Below, piece by piece: positions 11,208 through 23,276 of a DNA stretch of 64,000 bases. The notes under the pieces are model-generated. The model saw nothing but the letters and a program-made list of their open reading frames with translations. It was not told the DNA's origin and did not search any database. The stretch lies in the NCBI GenBank assembly GCA_011037195.1, contig JAAEAF010000617.1:144672-208671 (forward strand), read 5' to 3'. Numbering within the stretch: the stretch's first letter is position 1; every line of letters begins with the position of its first letter. Both the position numbers and the translations under genes were made by a program. The DNA is from Triatoma infestans. Its lineage: Eukaryota; Arthropoda; Insecta; Hemiptera; Reduviidae.

Positions 11208-11840
11208 ATAATAATCCTACCCCGTTGGGGGAAGTGGACTAGCCACTTCTTGAGAGATCTAGGCGTCCCTGCGGGTTTCCCAGCCTAACAACACTTCAAT
11301 ATACACTCATCCTGACACCCTAAACACTCTTTGTAAACAGTAGGTAGTTGATGTGTGCAGCTACTTGGGTTCTGCGCACTCCAGGCAAACTAGAGCTCCT
11401 CACCACACACACTCACTCACACCTGAACCCTCGACACTTTACAGACGACCACACTCACTGCACGAACAAGGAGACGCACACGTTGAGAGCTCGGAGTATA
11501 AATACCTCTCCCTCGTGCTTGCCGGCACGAGGCTTTGGGACAACGGTGAGAGAGGGTTCTAGGCATTGAGGGAGACGACGACCTGCGGGTGTCCGATCCC
11601 AACACATGTCTTTGGCTCAGCTTCATCGAAGAGTCCTACCTAGAGGATAGCCCGACTCCAAGAAGGCTAGGGAATCCCGCCTCAGGCGGGTTCCTAGGGT
11701 TAGGAAGAGGGCCACGGGGCACGGGTCGATACCTAGGTACCGGAACGCTGCCTTCCGTGGCACCTGACTATATCAAGGTGTGATGGTCTACCCGGATAGT
11801 AAACGGGTCCATTTGAGCGTCCATGGAGGCAGGACCACGT
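11208..11840 (-). mobile_element. Probable 3' noncoding end of a non-LTR element
   Basis: GC-richer than its surroundings. On the minus strand it ends ...CCCAACGGGGTAGG followed by an ATT trinucleotide run, the way many I/R1-like retrotransposons end. The short overlapping frames inside do not resemble known proteins, and I regard them as chance. Assignment rests on the tail and base composition only. Confidence 0.35.
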
Positions 11841-13200
11841 ACCTCGATTAATATTTTTAGATTATAAAAGATAATCTCAAAAACTTTTCTGGGCCTAGCC
11901 AACCAATTTTTACCTTTGCCAATCCCTCTCCTCTATCCTTACTAAACACAACCAATACTCCTACGTCCCCAATCCTAACTACTCCCACTACCATCCATCC
12001 ACTCCTTTTACGACTGGACTCAATGGTAAACGACTTGGCATGGAAATGGATAGTAATTCTGGAAAAACATCTGGTATGCAGGTAACGCTGCAACCATATG
12101 TCCGCTCTTTCCAGCTGAGGAAGAAAGCCAGGGGCGCCAACCGGAAGAAATTAGGAAATAAAATATTTCTAAATCTCGAAGAAGATAATTGGGGTAGGTT
12201 CTTTTTTTTAAAAAAAGAAAGAAGGAACATTCTAAAGTGAATGTACCTTTAAACTCCATAAGTTTATAAAGAGAATCCTGGGCAAAACCAAAAGCGTAAG
12301 AACGCCCAATAATGGCTCCATTTGTATTTAAGCCGATAATCAAAGTCAAGCAAAAACCATCTTAAGCTTGCAGAGATATATGGATGCTGAATTGGAAGTG
12401 TGTTCTCATAAACGCCTAAATTCCTCTCTAGGCGTTATCACTTGTAGAGACTTGTTACATTGTACGATTGAGCACATAAAATGGGTCTGGCTGATCAGGG
12501 TGTGATGGAAGTGAGGCGCAAAAAGCGGCAGGATCCTTAGTGGACACTGCTTCCCTTGTCCTCACCCTTAACCGCCCAAGGCCGCCACCAATGATAGAAG
12601 CTGCCTTTTATAATTTAAAAGTACGGCCATACACACCCTCTCCCATGAGGTTCTTTCAGTATCAGAAGTTCGGGCACACTTCCACTAAGTGCAAGACTCC
12701 AGAAGCGGTGTGTGTTTGCGGTAAGCCCAAACATGAGGGCGAGTGCACACCGCCAAAAATAAATTGTGGCGGAGAGCACAATGCACAAATCCTCTGGGAC
12801 CTATACATATTAGAAAACGAAATACCACAGGGGTCAGTATTAAGTGTAACATTATTCACGATGGTGGTAAACAGTCTAGCCGAAGTTGTAGGAGATCCCA
12901 TTCAAATATCTTTGAATGTCGACGTAATGTACCTATCAGAAAGTGATGTAGGTGTGGTCAGAGAAACCCTACAACAGGCAGTAGACAGAGTGGCTGTGGA
13001 GGCTAAAAGGAACGTTTTCAAATTTTTCAGTATTTAAACGGTGTGCTTACAGTTCTGCAGATAACGCTATGAACACACTCCCCCCACATTATATTTTAAA
13101 GACAGATCAATCCAGTTCAAAGAAAGCGTCCGCTTTCTAGACCTCGTCTTCGATACTAAGCTAACCTGGTATTTTTTATTTACAGGTAAGATCTTACTAT
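11841..13200 (+). pseudogene. Jockey-type element remnant, gag zinc knuckles fused to RT
   Basis: Bases 12,540-13,037 keep an open frame. Its middle encodes CCHC-like knuckles of a Jockey-family ORF1 (FFQYQKFGHTSTKC, then CVCGKPKHEGEC). After about 25 residues it enters RT sequence, EIPQGSVLSVTLFTMVVNSL, the block that precedes the catalytic YADD region. The intervening end of ORF1, the endonuclease and most of RT are missing, so the apparent single protein results from a large internal deletion. Upstream (about 11,860-12,240) lie broken frames rich in Pro/Thr/Ser, as in ORF1 amino ends. No function is expected. Confidence 0.65.
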
Positions 13201-14097
13201 TATGTGAAGTTTTCTTACTATTACGTAAAGTGAGTTCGCTTTTAATGAAAGTTCCTTATAGATTATAGAAACATCATAAGAACTTTATTCACAGACTTTT
13301 TTTTTTCATTGATGTTGTTCTAACAGAGGCCACTACAATCTACAAAATTGCGTGCACAATAATATATCCTACCGGTAACAAACACCTTATAATTAGGTAG
13401 TTCAGTAATTAAATACCAGTTAAATTAACATTTATTATCATTTAAATACTATGTTAATTTGATTTGATGTTAGGAAATTAAAGTAGAAAGAAAATCGTTT
13501 TGCCATTTTTTTTTTATGTTTGTAATATAACAAACTTCTATAGTATTTATGTATTCTTAAATAAATAAGATTAGTTGTTTTTTTTTGTATGTGTAAATTG
13601 ATTTGGTTTTTCTTTCGCCTTCGTTTTTTAACTGTGAATTAAATATATTTTTATTTATTTATTTAAATTTGTTTTGAAGAGAATAGGTTATTTGGTGGAT
13701 TCAGAGCGCAGGTTCTGAGGAACAGTAGCTTGTTGAGTGAAAATAAAATCATCATTGTCAAATTTGAACCAGTTGAGTATAGGTAACGTGTTGGCCTACC
13801 GCCGTTACCATCGTAGATTCAAATCCCAAACCTTGCCATCTTAGTTTTTTTTTTCTTTAAATACCTAGCTCATCATTGTTTTTTTTTCTACTCTTCACTC
13901 CTTACACTTTTTATTATTATTATTATTATTCTCCTTTTTAGAGTGGTTTCGTCGTTTTCCCCTTTCTTTTACTAAAAACATCGTGGCACTCAACTTTTAT
14001 CTCTCTATGACAGACCACCCCATCCGCCACTGAGAAAGCTGACACCTATTCTGCGCCTCAGAACTAAGAGATTAAGGGTTGCAATGTATAGCCAATT
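13201..14097. other. Spacer between copies A and B (no gene)
   Basis: AT-rich, with T runs and a short ATT repeat near 13,912-13,930. Nothing coding or mobile was recognised. Confidence 0.4.
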
Positions 14098-15225
14098 AGA
14101 GAATTATAGAGCACTGGAAATGCTCTCATATCTTACGATAATTCATATTTCATACGTTATATAACAAGCAATTTTAAAGAACCAATCACCATCAATTATG
14201 ACAATATTATGAAAATTAGCCTTTTTTTCTACACTTTTTTTTTTTTGAAGACACGCAACGGAAATAAATTTATATTTAAATATTAAACAGTATCGATTAT
14301 TAAGCAAGTAAAAACAAAAATATAGGACAATAAACTTCCAGTTCTCTGTGAACCGTTAAACATGGAGAAATTTATAGAACAGTTTTCAGTGAAGATAATG
14401 ATCTACTGGAGGAAACTGTTTTTAAAGAGTATGGTTATCTATTCCAACTTCGTAATATATATCCGATTATGAAAACTAGTGAACAAAAAATTTTGGGTTT
14501 TTCAAGTTCCATTTTTTTTATACTAATATTCCTGTATCAAAATTTACTATATATATTGACATCGTATTTTGGTATTGATGAAGTTAAGATATGTTTACAA
14601 AGCTTAAGTTATTTCACTTCAAGTAATAATTTGTTTATTTTTTTTTTTTCATAGAAGGAATGTAGCTCGAGTATTTAAAGCGATTGTCGGTGGATTGTAT
14701 ACATATGATGAAAATACAGAAAATTTCAGAGAAGTGTTAAATAAGAAAAAATATATTCGATTGTTTTTAATCAAATATTCACCACTAATGTTTCTAATTT
14801 GTGGATTTCTATTTGAAGTTGTCTTATTATTGGATAAAGTGATTAATAAACACAATACAAAGATCTATACAGTTGGCGGAGTTTCATTAAATATGGCCCT
14901 ACCACCATGGGTCCCTTATGGTACCGACACAACGTTAAAACAATTAATTACAACAGTTCTTAAGATTATATTCGTTGCATTAATGGACATAGGCTATGCT
15001 GCTGTACTTATAACAATTACGGAATTAATACATTCCGTTGCCTTTGAACTGAAAATGTTGATAAAAATCTTTGCAAAGACTACCGGAACGGACAGAATTC
15101 TTGTACAATAAATATTATAAAAGAGAGAACGCTGATCTGACCAGGATGAGAGAAGATAAAGAGCTGGAGATCTGCTGTAAGTTGTGCCTGAAGGAGAATG
15201 CTGTACATTATCAGAGAATTATCAA

Positions 15226-15930
15226 GTAAGTAGAGATAATATATGAATTTATCATAAACTCAGTTAAATATGCGATATATTTTCAATAAAGTATAAAGTA
15301 TAAGTATAAAGTATTTTTCTGAAGCGAGATTAATCATATTTGTCTAAATTAAATAACCAATTGGATCAAAAATCATGTTTGAAATACCGCAAAAGGCGGT
15401 ACTTCATGCAACAATTCTGTGCCCTAAGCAACCGTTGCCTCTTGAAAATTAGTTTGTTTCAAACTGTTTTTTGTTAACATCCGGGATTTTATCCGTCGTA
15501 GCAGGGTATTTTTGATGTTCTAGACCGGTTTTGTATTCTCATGGATCGTCAGAGTAAGGCTATCAATTCAACTTTATGTTTTTGAAGCGTACTACACTTG
15601 TTGATCCTTTTGTTTTATTATTATTTTTAATATTCAAAATTACAGATGTTATTTTTTAAAATTATAAAACTTTTCTTAATTATCCTACTATTGCTTCTAA
15701 TGATTACTGATATTATTATCAACTTAATGATTATTATTAAAATTATAATATATTATCGTCATTATATTATTATATAATTAGAAAATAAAATTAACATGTG
15801 ACAATAAAAGATTTTGGAAGATGAGACTTTACTTTCGACTATGTTAGAGAAAGTTTTGTGTAATGCCTTAATGTTGTTTAAAAAAAATATATATGAATTT
15901 ACTTTTTAAATATATTGTATATGTTACGGT
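15226..15930 (+). other. OR intron 1, first part (copy B), no gene
   Basis: Intron sequence starting at a GTAAGT donor and homologous to 27,790-28,440. AT-rich, no coding evidence. Confidence 0.5.
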
Positions 15931-16640
15931 AAGGGAAGTGATGCCAATGGACTGCACCGCATTAATAATATGGGTTGTACATAAAAAAGGCAGAAGATTA
16001 AAATACCCTAATTCTCGGGGAATTTAGCTGCTGAGCGTGGTTTACAAAATTTTGGCAATCCTCACCATGGGAAGAGTAACAAATTGTAGCAGAAAGGGCG
16101 CTTGGAGACTACCAGTGCGGGTTCCGAAAACGAAGATCAACAATAGACCACATCTTAGCAGTTTTAGTAAAATTTTACGAAAATAATTTAGATCTTCTCC
16201 AGCTTTGCGTGGTTTCAAAGGGCTTGTGACACTATTTCACGTACAGAGCTTGTTAAATATCTAAAATCCCCGCAAGTGTCTACGAAAGTGATCACACTGG
16301 TGAATATGATCTTAACTAACACCGTAGCTAAAGTATCGTTACAAGGAATTCCCAGTAAACACTGTTCTAAAACAAGGAGACCTAGTCTCAACCATCGCCT
16401 TTAACTTGGTGCTGGAAATGGCAGTAAGGAAAACAACTGGAGGCACCATAAAAACCGCGTTCAGTGTGCTAGAAGAAGGAGTTCTACAGGAAGTCATTGG
16501 GGCTTCGCATCAACGAAAGTATTAATAACTTCGAGAAGACAAAAGAATTTCTGAGAACATCAATTCGAGCCGAACCGTTTTGTAGAGGTAAACAAAACTA
16601 TATGGTTCCGGATTTTGAATAGTAAATTATTTTGTCAGTA
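15931..16640 (+). pseudogene. RTE-like reverse transcriptase remnant (copy B)
   Basis: Broken frames homologous to 28,446-29,225, where the protein motifs are clearer (HKKGNRLKCSNFRE, DYQCGFRKRRSTT). In-frame stops and small indels throughout. It lies in the first OR intron and was duplicated with it. Confidence 0.6.
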
Positions 16641-18347
16641 TCTTCCCAGCAAACGCATGGTCGAGTGCGGAGGCCCCTTAAGCGCGGGGCCGTACCTATA
16701 AAAAAATAAAGTGTGGGTTTACTGCAAAGAAACTAACACAATTAGTGTTGACGATTATAGAGTAGTACTACGGACCAAACGGCTACTCTTTCAACATCTC
16801 AATTCCATTCATATCGTATAATTTTCCATTCTTACCGCATAGCAGTTTTTAGCAGAACTGTTAATAAGATAAGAAATTACAATGAATTGATTTGCATTTT
16901 CCGGAGAAATGTTTCAAATAAAAGTTGTAGCTCATTGTATCATGGTTGAGATTAAGTTTAAATTTTATATCAATTGTAGAATAAACTTAATAAAAATTAC
17001 TTTTTTGAGGAAACTATGCACCCCCCAAACACAAAACTTGTTTAAATGAACTTTCTGGAAAGAAAAGGTACCAAACAATTGTGATTGGTTCACTTTTTAT
17101 TCATACGATTCACAGTTAGTGTAAAAAAAATTGACGGTGTTATTATGAATAAAAAAAAATCGTAGTAAACTGAAATAATTTCAGTCAAAAGCACTTCCGG
17201 TTACCCGATTTTCTTTAAACTTGAAATTCTGACAACATATTTAATTGTAATTAATCGATGACAAAATTGAATAATAAATTGAAATAGAAGTTTTGACGAA
17301 AACATAAACCCGCCCCTCACCAGAAAACCACCTTAAATGAATTCGGAGAAATGTTCAATAAAAATTGTAGCTCTTTGTATGCGTAGTTGATATTAAAGCT
17401 TAAAGAAATTCGTTGGAGCCGTTTTCACCGAGAAAACCCCAAAAAACTGAAATATCCATTCAGTTTTTCCGGCACTTGTCCGGTTTTGTCCGGCACTTAC
17501 CGGTTGAGGAATTTGGACGGGTATGTTCCTGTCCGGTCTAGTGGTGATTACTCACACGGAATGTAAATTTTGGCTTTCTGCGATTTTCGTTTTTCAACTG
17601 TGTTCTTCACATGCAGACGCACGCACACATACACCACATACAGACTGTAATAGGATCCGAAGAGAAGGATCTAAAGCAGAGAGCGAACCACAAAAATTGG
17701 GAGTCTCATCACTACATAGGCCAGAGTAGGGGGGGAGACTCTGTTTATATATAGCAGCGTTGTACACAGTTTGTACAGCAGTCACAACGCGTCAGCAACC
17801 AGCTATTAACTTTCTCTTCACTCACTCTCAATCTGTAATTTCTAAATTCATGTAAAGTCCTGGCAGTTTTGCGTTACTTTCTCATTATACATGTTCAGCA
17901 TTACTTCCAGTTAATTTATCTTTGAAAAATTCTGAAAATTAGACACGATCGCAATACTTCCTCTATGAGTAGTTAGAGAAAGTAAAAATGCGTTCGCAAA
18001 CAAAACACAAATGCGTCTATATTTATATGTGTATTGTAAAAAGTGCTAAGATATGTAATATACATTTGGCTAGTAGCGCTAATGGGGCTTTAGATAGTCT
18101 GTACGCAATAGAAATTTCGTTATTGATGGTATGTCTTTATTTGTGGAGATCTAAGTTGTAATTTGGAAGAATTAATAAAGAAGATGTAATTGTTCTATCG
18201 TCTAACTTGTGTATTTTTATTAGTAGGCACGTTACGAATACCGGAGACCTGCTAGAGGGTTATCACGTGACACTGTATTACCTACCTGTGTTTATAAATA
18301 TTAACTTTTGTCCTTAAAAATATTTAAAAAAACTCTGTTTGTTTCAG
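16641..18347 (+). other. OR intron 1, second part (copy B)
   Basis: No coding evidence. It contains short repeats of the type 'GGTTACCCGATTTTCTTTAAAC' that recur elsewhere in the window as fragments of an unclassified interspersed repeat. At 17,735-17,900 there is a TTTATATATAGCAGCG TATA-like box with downstream TTGTACACAG sequences, possibly an old LTR promoter. The intron ends in the TTTGTTTCAG acceptor of exon 2. Confidence 0.45.
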
Positions 18348-19072
18348 TCTATTTTCTGATGTACAAAACACATTAACAGCTCCATTGTTTTCGTCATTTG
18401 TGCATGCAACACTCATGATTGCACTTTGTGCTGCTTTTCTTACATTTGTAAGTAATTAATATAAACGTAAATTATTTTAATATTCTTTTTTAATTTATTT
18501 GATGTTTATTGCCGGGGATATGTCATTAAAATAACTTATGATGTCTTTTTTAAGTGAACATACTTTGTTTAGAAAAATCTGTAGAGAAAAAAACACCCGT
18601 ACGACATTATCTTACTCATAATAGTAAAATTATATATTTGAAATTTTACCTATTCGTTTTAATATAAATATAGATTTAATGTGGCGGCGGTGTGGGGTAA
18701 GTCCTATCTACTACTCTTGGCAGGTAGAGAAGTAATTATATTGTGGCCCAGTAAAACGAACCAAAAATATTGAACCAACTTCATTAAAAATTGCAATTTT
18801 ACGCCGCAAATTCCGCAAAACAACCTAAAATTTTTGTTTTGGTCAAGTGTTTCAAATCTATGTGATACTGTTGTATCTGTTGCAGTTATCACAGCAGGTT
18901 TAAAGGAAATCGTTATCAACGTTTTTGTGGAAATTTCAAAAACTCGAAAATCCATTCTATAAAGTAATCGTACATCCGGTCAACCGATTTTCTACAAATA
19001 TAGGATTCTCGCAATGTTCCTAATATATGTATATATATATTAACACACACCCATATATATATAAATTTAAGG

Positions 19073-19287
19073 CTCGTCAACATCTATGGTAATTGGCACC
19101 TGGAGCTTTCTCAATGCACTGCCGGCATCCAAAACGTGTTCTCTCGTTAAGACAACACTGTCCATCACCGGACAGTCAGCTTAGAGGCTCCTAGGAAGAA
19201 AAAATCTAAGGGCAGTACAGCTGGACTCGAACACTGGTCCTCCGCGTTGGAACCCAGTACGCTAACCACTTAGTTATTCCCTTTCCT
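19073..19287 (-). mobile_element. tRNA-derived SINE (copy B, intron 2)
   Basis: Read on the minus strand from 19,287: A-box-like TAACTAAGTGGTTAGCG and B-box-like TGTTCGAGTCC at tRNA spacing, then a SINE body. It belongs to a different subfamily from the 22,048 element. Its duplicate is at 31,921-32,132. Confidence 0.7.
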
Positions 19288-20258
19288 GTAATATATTGTA
19301 ATAGTAATTGAATTATATATTGTATAGAAATATTTTATTATGAGGAAGCTTAACCTTACTGCCCCACCGGAACACTCAAAAATTCAATTTTCCTTGGAAA
19401 ATGATTCAATCAGAAGTGACAGGGATTCAGTTCTGTAGATAGTATACCAAGTTTGGAAAAAAAAAAATCGTTTGAGCCGTTTAGAAGAAAATCAGTAAAA
19501 TCACACTTTTGGTAGATGGATTTAGGCATTCCGGACTGAATTTAGACCACTCTAATGATGCCGAACGAAAGGAATCTCCATAGCTAACTTAGTCCATTAC
19601 CATATCGCTGCAAACTGTTGGGATAGATTTGTAATGCCATTAAAGTCTGGTAAAACTGGGCCTGTAGAATCCTCTCAGCTGGAAGTAGTTTAAGAATTCT
19701 CCTTGATAGGTCATTCACATTTAACCACACTGATAACTTTTTTTATAAAAAGTTGAAAGTGCTTCTTAGCGCGCTAAGTTTCAAATTAACCAGGCATCCA
19801 ACAATTCAATTCCTTGGAATCCAATTGCACTCTAGACTTGGTGTGTATGAGTGGTTTATTGCTTTTAAAATGCAATTTTTCAATAGTAAAAAATACCAGA
19901 TAATATATAAGTATAAAAATGATTTACACAAGCAAGTAGAGATGGAGCAACTACCGTACTGACGGTTGAAGTCAGTAGTTTATTCTTAGTTTGTTGGTGT
20001 GGTGAGCAGGTAATATTAGCAGTAAGTAGTATAGCATTGCTGAGTTTTTAGCATTTATAAACTTTTATTTGCTTCATTCCGGATAAAAAAAATTATAATG
20101 AACATTCCTTGGAAACTAATTATTGGGTTTTCATTTATTAATTCTAAATAGTTTGAGTCCCAATCATATCTGAATTACCAAAATGTTAAAAACATAATAA
20201 ATACAAGTTTATTTTCAATTAATTTAAGTTAATATTTTCCATGAAATCAATCTTTTTT
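19288..20258 (+). other. OR intron around TM6 exon (copy B)
   Basis: Holds fragments of an interspersed repeat (19,360-19,520) and the decayed TM6 exon at about 19,933-20,009, which keeps CWCGEQ and a GTAATA donor. Nothing else is coding. Confidence 0.5.
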
Positions 20259-20549
20259 CAGAGAATTTTCCTTGATAGCGTGCTACTTTTCGTGGTCATC
20301 AACCGGTTTCAGGCGTTCACCCATCATCAGGATGTTTTGTCAAAATATTTTTATAACATAGACTTACACAGAACAAATTTAGTTGATGCACTTGATTTGG
20401 ATTTTACACGAGTATATAAACTAAATTTGCTCTGTGCAAGTGAACGTTATCATACTGTTTTGACAAAACATCCTGTGATGATGGGCGAACTCCCGAAACC
20501 AGTCGATGACCACTAAAAGGAGCAGGCTATCACGGAAAAGATCAGTGAT
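20259..20549. mobile_element. Inverted-repeat element with hammerhead motifs (copy B)
   Basis: Two arms of about 125 bp are reverse complements around an AT-rich centre. Each arm holds a stretch resembling a hammerhead ribozyme (see 20,294-20,335). The arms match the elements at 33,048, 55,623 and the half-element at 10,325. No protein is encoded. Hammerhead motifs of this minimal type are known from Penelope-like retroelement terminal repeats, so this is most likely a short Penelope-derived or satellite-like non-autonomous element. Confidence 0.7.
20294..20335 (-). ncRNA. Candidate type I hammerhead ribozyme (left arm, copy B)
   Basis: On the minus strand: stem I 5' strand ACATC, core CTGATGA, stem II GGGT-GAAC-GCCT (two G-U pairs), core GAAA, minimal self-complementary stem III CCGG, cleavage dinucleotide TT, then GATG to close stem I with CATC. 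All conserved core bases are present and the predicted cut follows the UU. The other arm at 20,468-20,511 has a 2-base insertion (CTGTGATGA) and is probably dead. Confidence 0.7.
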
Positions 20550-21400
20550 ATATTTCCAGTTTTTGTAGATTTAGATAAAGCCTACAATAGTATTCTCTGG
20601 TCAAACCCGTTGGAAGCCCAAATGGTAGCCTCTATCAGTAAGCCAGAAATACAGATTATACAATAACTGCGAAGAGAAAAAATGTGCGACGTGAAAGTTG
20701 GGATAAGTTATCCAGAGAAGGTGTAACCTTGAAAGACCTTCTCCAAAAATGCAATTTATCCCAGCTCTTCTTAAAATATATTTAGACATGAACTAAGCGA
20801 TAGTGTAGGAAATGTCTAGGATTGAAATAGAGATGGAAAATTCCTACATATACTCTTCTCTGGAGATGGCAAACTACCTTCGCGAAAGATACTGACGATG
20901 TCAGTCTATGTGTAGGCACATAAAAAATGGAGGATTCAGTATAAACTATTGTAAGTGTGAGTGAGTGTATGGTTAATGGCCCACAAGCTATTGAAGTGAG
21001 TGGGAATGAAATAAGGCCAAATTTAATATACCAAAGAAATGGACTGGAGATTGGAAAACATCAGGAATTTACTCGATAAGGAAATTAATGTTTAATTAAT
21101 TCAAGTACTGGTTGCTGTATGAACTAGGAGACTGGATTGGTTTGGACACGTCTAAAGTGGAGGATACAAGGATACCGAAATTAATGATGGAATCGGATTC
21201 TGAAACAAGAAAAAGTGAGGGAGGCTGAATTGTTAAGGAGAGGAATGGTTGAGGAAGCATACACCATCAGGGGTATGGTCTGTCGGGCGCAGGTGCTTAG
21301 GATAAGGAGTGTGGAAAAGAAGAGGGAATTTCGTTTGAATATAGTTCGGTGAAGTAATTCTCAAATAGATAAATTCCTTAAAAAAAAGTACCGGATATAT
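20550..21400 (+). pseudogene. RT remnant in OR intron (copy B)
   Basis: Starts with FVDLDKAYNSILW-like codons, the first catalytic Asp block of non-LTR RT. It continues with broken frames and ends in an EEWLRKHTPSG tail near 21,245-21,300. RTE-like by eye. It has stops in all frames and its homologue is at 33,331-34,170. Confidence 0.5.
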
Positions 21401-21439
21401 AAAAATATGAGGGCGACGATATAAAAAAACCAAATAATC

Positions 21440-21950
21440 CGCTGCGACCTAGATGATGTAGCTTCCTTCGAAGTCAAATTTGTTTACAGACTGCAGCCGC
21501 CCTTAAAATACGTTTATGTATGCCTGTGTATGATGAGAAGCTAGAATTAGCCGGTGGTTTCGCTAAACCCAAGTAGGTGCACACATGAACTATCACAAAG
21601 GCCTTATGAGCAGTGTGTGAATGGAATTTCCCCTCTAATGGGATCCAAATCACTAAAGATTCCTAGAATCCGAAGAACGATCCACATCACTAAAGATTCA
21701 TAGGAACCAAAGAAGGAACATTCTACCTAGGACAAAATTGGGTCGGAGGATTATATGCATACATCTATAGCTACAGAAAAACAGTTCAAAACAGTTTTTA
21801 ATACCAGCCAGAAGACACCATTCTACTTTCTAATTCTCAACTAATCCGTCTCTCTCTTTATTATCATCTCGCTGCCTTATTCTCTAACTTCTATTAACAG
21901 TGTAAAGTCCTTGCAGATTGTGTTTCTATTTATTATACAGTGTTCAGCAG
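21440..21950 (+). other. LTR- or promoter-like intron sequence (copy B)
   Basis: Homologous to 3,780-4,254 and 34,210-34,715. No frame. It has a TATA-like ATATGCATACATCTATAG stretch and repeated AACAGTT units. It lies in the tract that is identical between copies B and C. Confidence 0.3.
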
Positions 21951-22047
21951 ATCTATCTAGTTTATTTCTGCTTCTTCATTCCCATATTTAGTCTCTCTAA
22001 TTCTCTCCTTCTCGCATCCCTTAGATCTTACATTGTTACGGATGATT

Positions 22048-22244
22048 ATTGCACTGTGACATGAAAATATACTGTGCCCCAGTGCCTTCTCAGTGCACTG
22101 CCGAGCAGTGTTCTCCCGCTACAGACAGTACCCTCCTCCAGCGGAGGGTAGAGGTTCCTACAAAATCTGTGGGCAACATTCTGGATTTGATCCTGAGCCT
22201 CCGCGTTGCTAGTTCAGCGCCCTACCCCTCAACTAATCCCTTAC
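22048..22244 (-). mobile_element. tRNA-derived SINE (copy B, intron 4 side)
   Basis: Same family and position as 7,728-7,930 and 34,818-35,022. The A- and B-box regions are more worn here; the B box reads GGATCAAATCC instead of GGGTTCGAATCC. Confidence 0.65.
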
Positions 22245-23276
22245 TTCTCCCTTGACTAACGCCAATTAACTACGAACGGAGACCCTAGTTTGTGCACTGT
22301 TATTGCGCTTGTCTGTGAAGAGTAGATTGTATATAGTTTAAGTGTATTGTGTACTGTTCTGACGAAGTGCATGGAATACTGAGCTTTTGTAACCTGTGGG
22401 GCCGCTACTCTAGAAGTAACTGCATGCAACAGATATCCTTGCGGGCTTTCTCACATCCATTACACACCCAACATTCTGATAATTTAATTATATTCATCAA
22501 CGCTCAGGGATTTGATAGTTTGAGTTATAATGTTATTATTGTCTTTAATGAATCTCAGAAAAATACGATGTTATTCAGTTTTAGGATGAAAATCGTAGAT
22601 TTATTAGTGAAGTTAATTTCTGGTTATCTTTAGCCCATTTTGCATCCTTCTCAGAAATTGAGACAAACAACTTCATGAATAAATCGACGTACCTATTTAA
22701 TCTATAATTCTATTAACCAATAGATATATAAAGCATATAATAAATTAGTTTTTTTTTTTAATCAATTCTTTTTATTATATTAATACAGTGTGAAGAGCTG
22801 AGAGAAGCGTTGTATGCAACAGGTTGGATATATATGACCAAAGATGCAGTACTATATATACAGATTATGTCGTCAAGATCATAGCAACCTCTTGTACTGA
22901 TCTGTGGTGGGTTATATCAAGCAAATTTTGACACATTTACTAATGTAAGTTCATAAATTTACATTGAACTGTACGTATCATAGTCTATGGCTCCATAACT
23001 ATAACAGTGTACCCTCTTTTAGAGACTTCCCCAAGGAAATTGTTTGTATAACTTCTAGCTCATTATTTACCAGTTGGAACAAACACCTAGCAGAATGCTG
23101 TACAAACTAATGAAATACTTCCTCGAAACTGAATACATGAGAGCAAGAGAATTTTTGCATAAATATTAATTCATTTATTGCGGACTAATCAATTAATTTT
23201 TTTTTGTTTCAGATAATGAATAAAGCGTATTGCGCATTCATTTTTTAATGTAATCTATGCCGCAAACTCAGAGTGA

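Larger units (their letters stand above)
14362..23276 (+). pseudogene. Odorant receptor pseudogene, five exons (copy B)
   Basis: Exons match copy C: 14,362-15,225, 18,348-18,447, about 19,933-20,009, 22,789-22,944 and 23,213-23,276. Lesions seen by alignment with copy C: loss of one G near 14,387, eight codons after the start; a deletion in the TM2 region near 14,640; an extra A near 15,066; a TAA at 15,109; a damaged acceptor and deletions in the TM6 exon, giving a TGA; a TAG in exon 4 (codons AGA TCA TAG); and a 7-bp insertion in exon 5. Exon 2 is undamaged but lies in the tract that is almost identical to copy C. This is an inactive relative of the copy C receptor. Confidence 0.9.

Noticed and set aside
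11348..11783. Several overlapping short ORFs
   Set aside because: Located in a GC-richer noncoding tail of a probable non-LTR element; the frames disagree and no domain is visible.
18704..18955. 83-codon minus-strand ORF kept in both copies B and C (also 31,549-31,800)
   Set aside because: It lies in the tract that is nearly identical between the copies at DNA level, so its survival needs no selection. Its DNA belongs to an interspersed noncoding repeat and the protein resembles nothing.
21233..21433. Identical 66-codon minus-strand ORFs at 21,233 and 34,005
   Set aside because: Antisense to an RT remnant and inside the identical tract; conservation is explained by the recent exchange.
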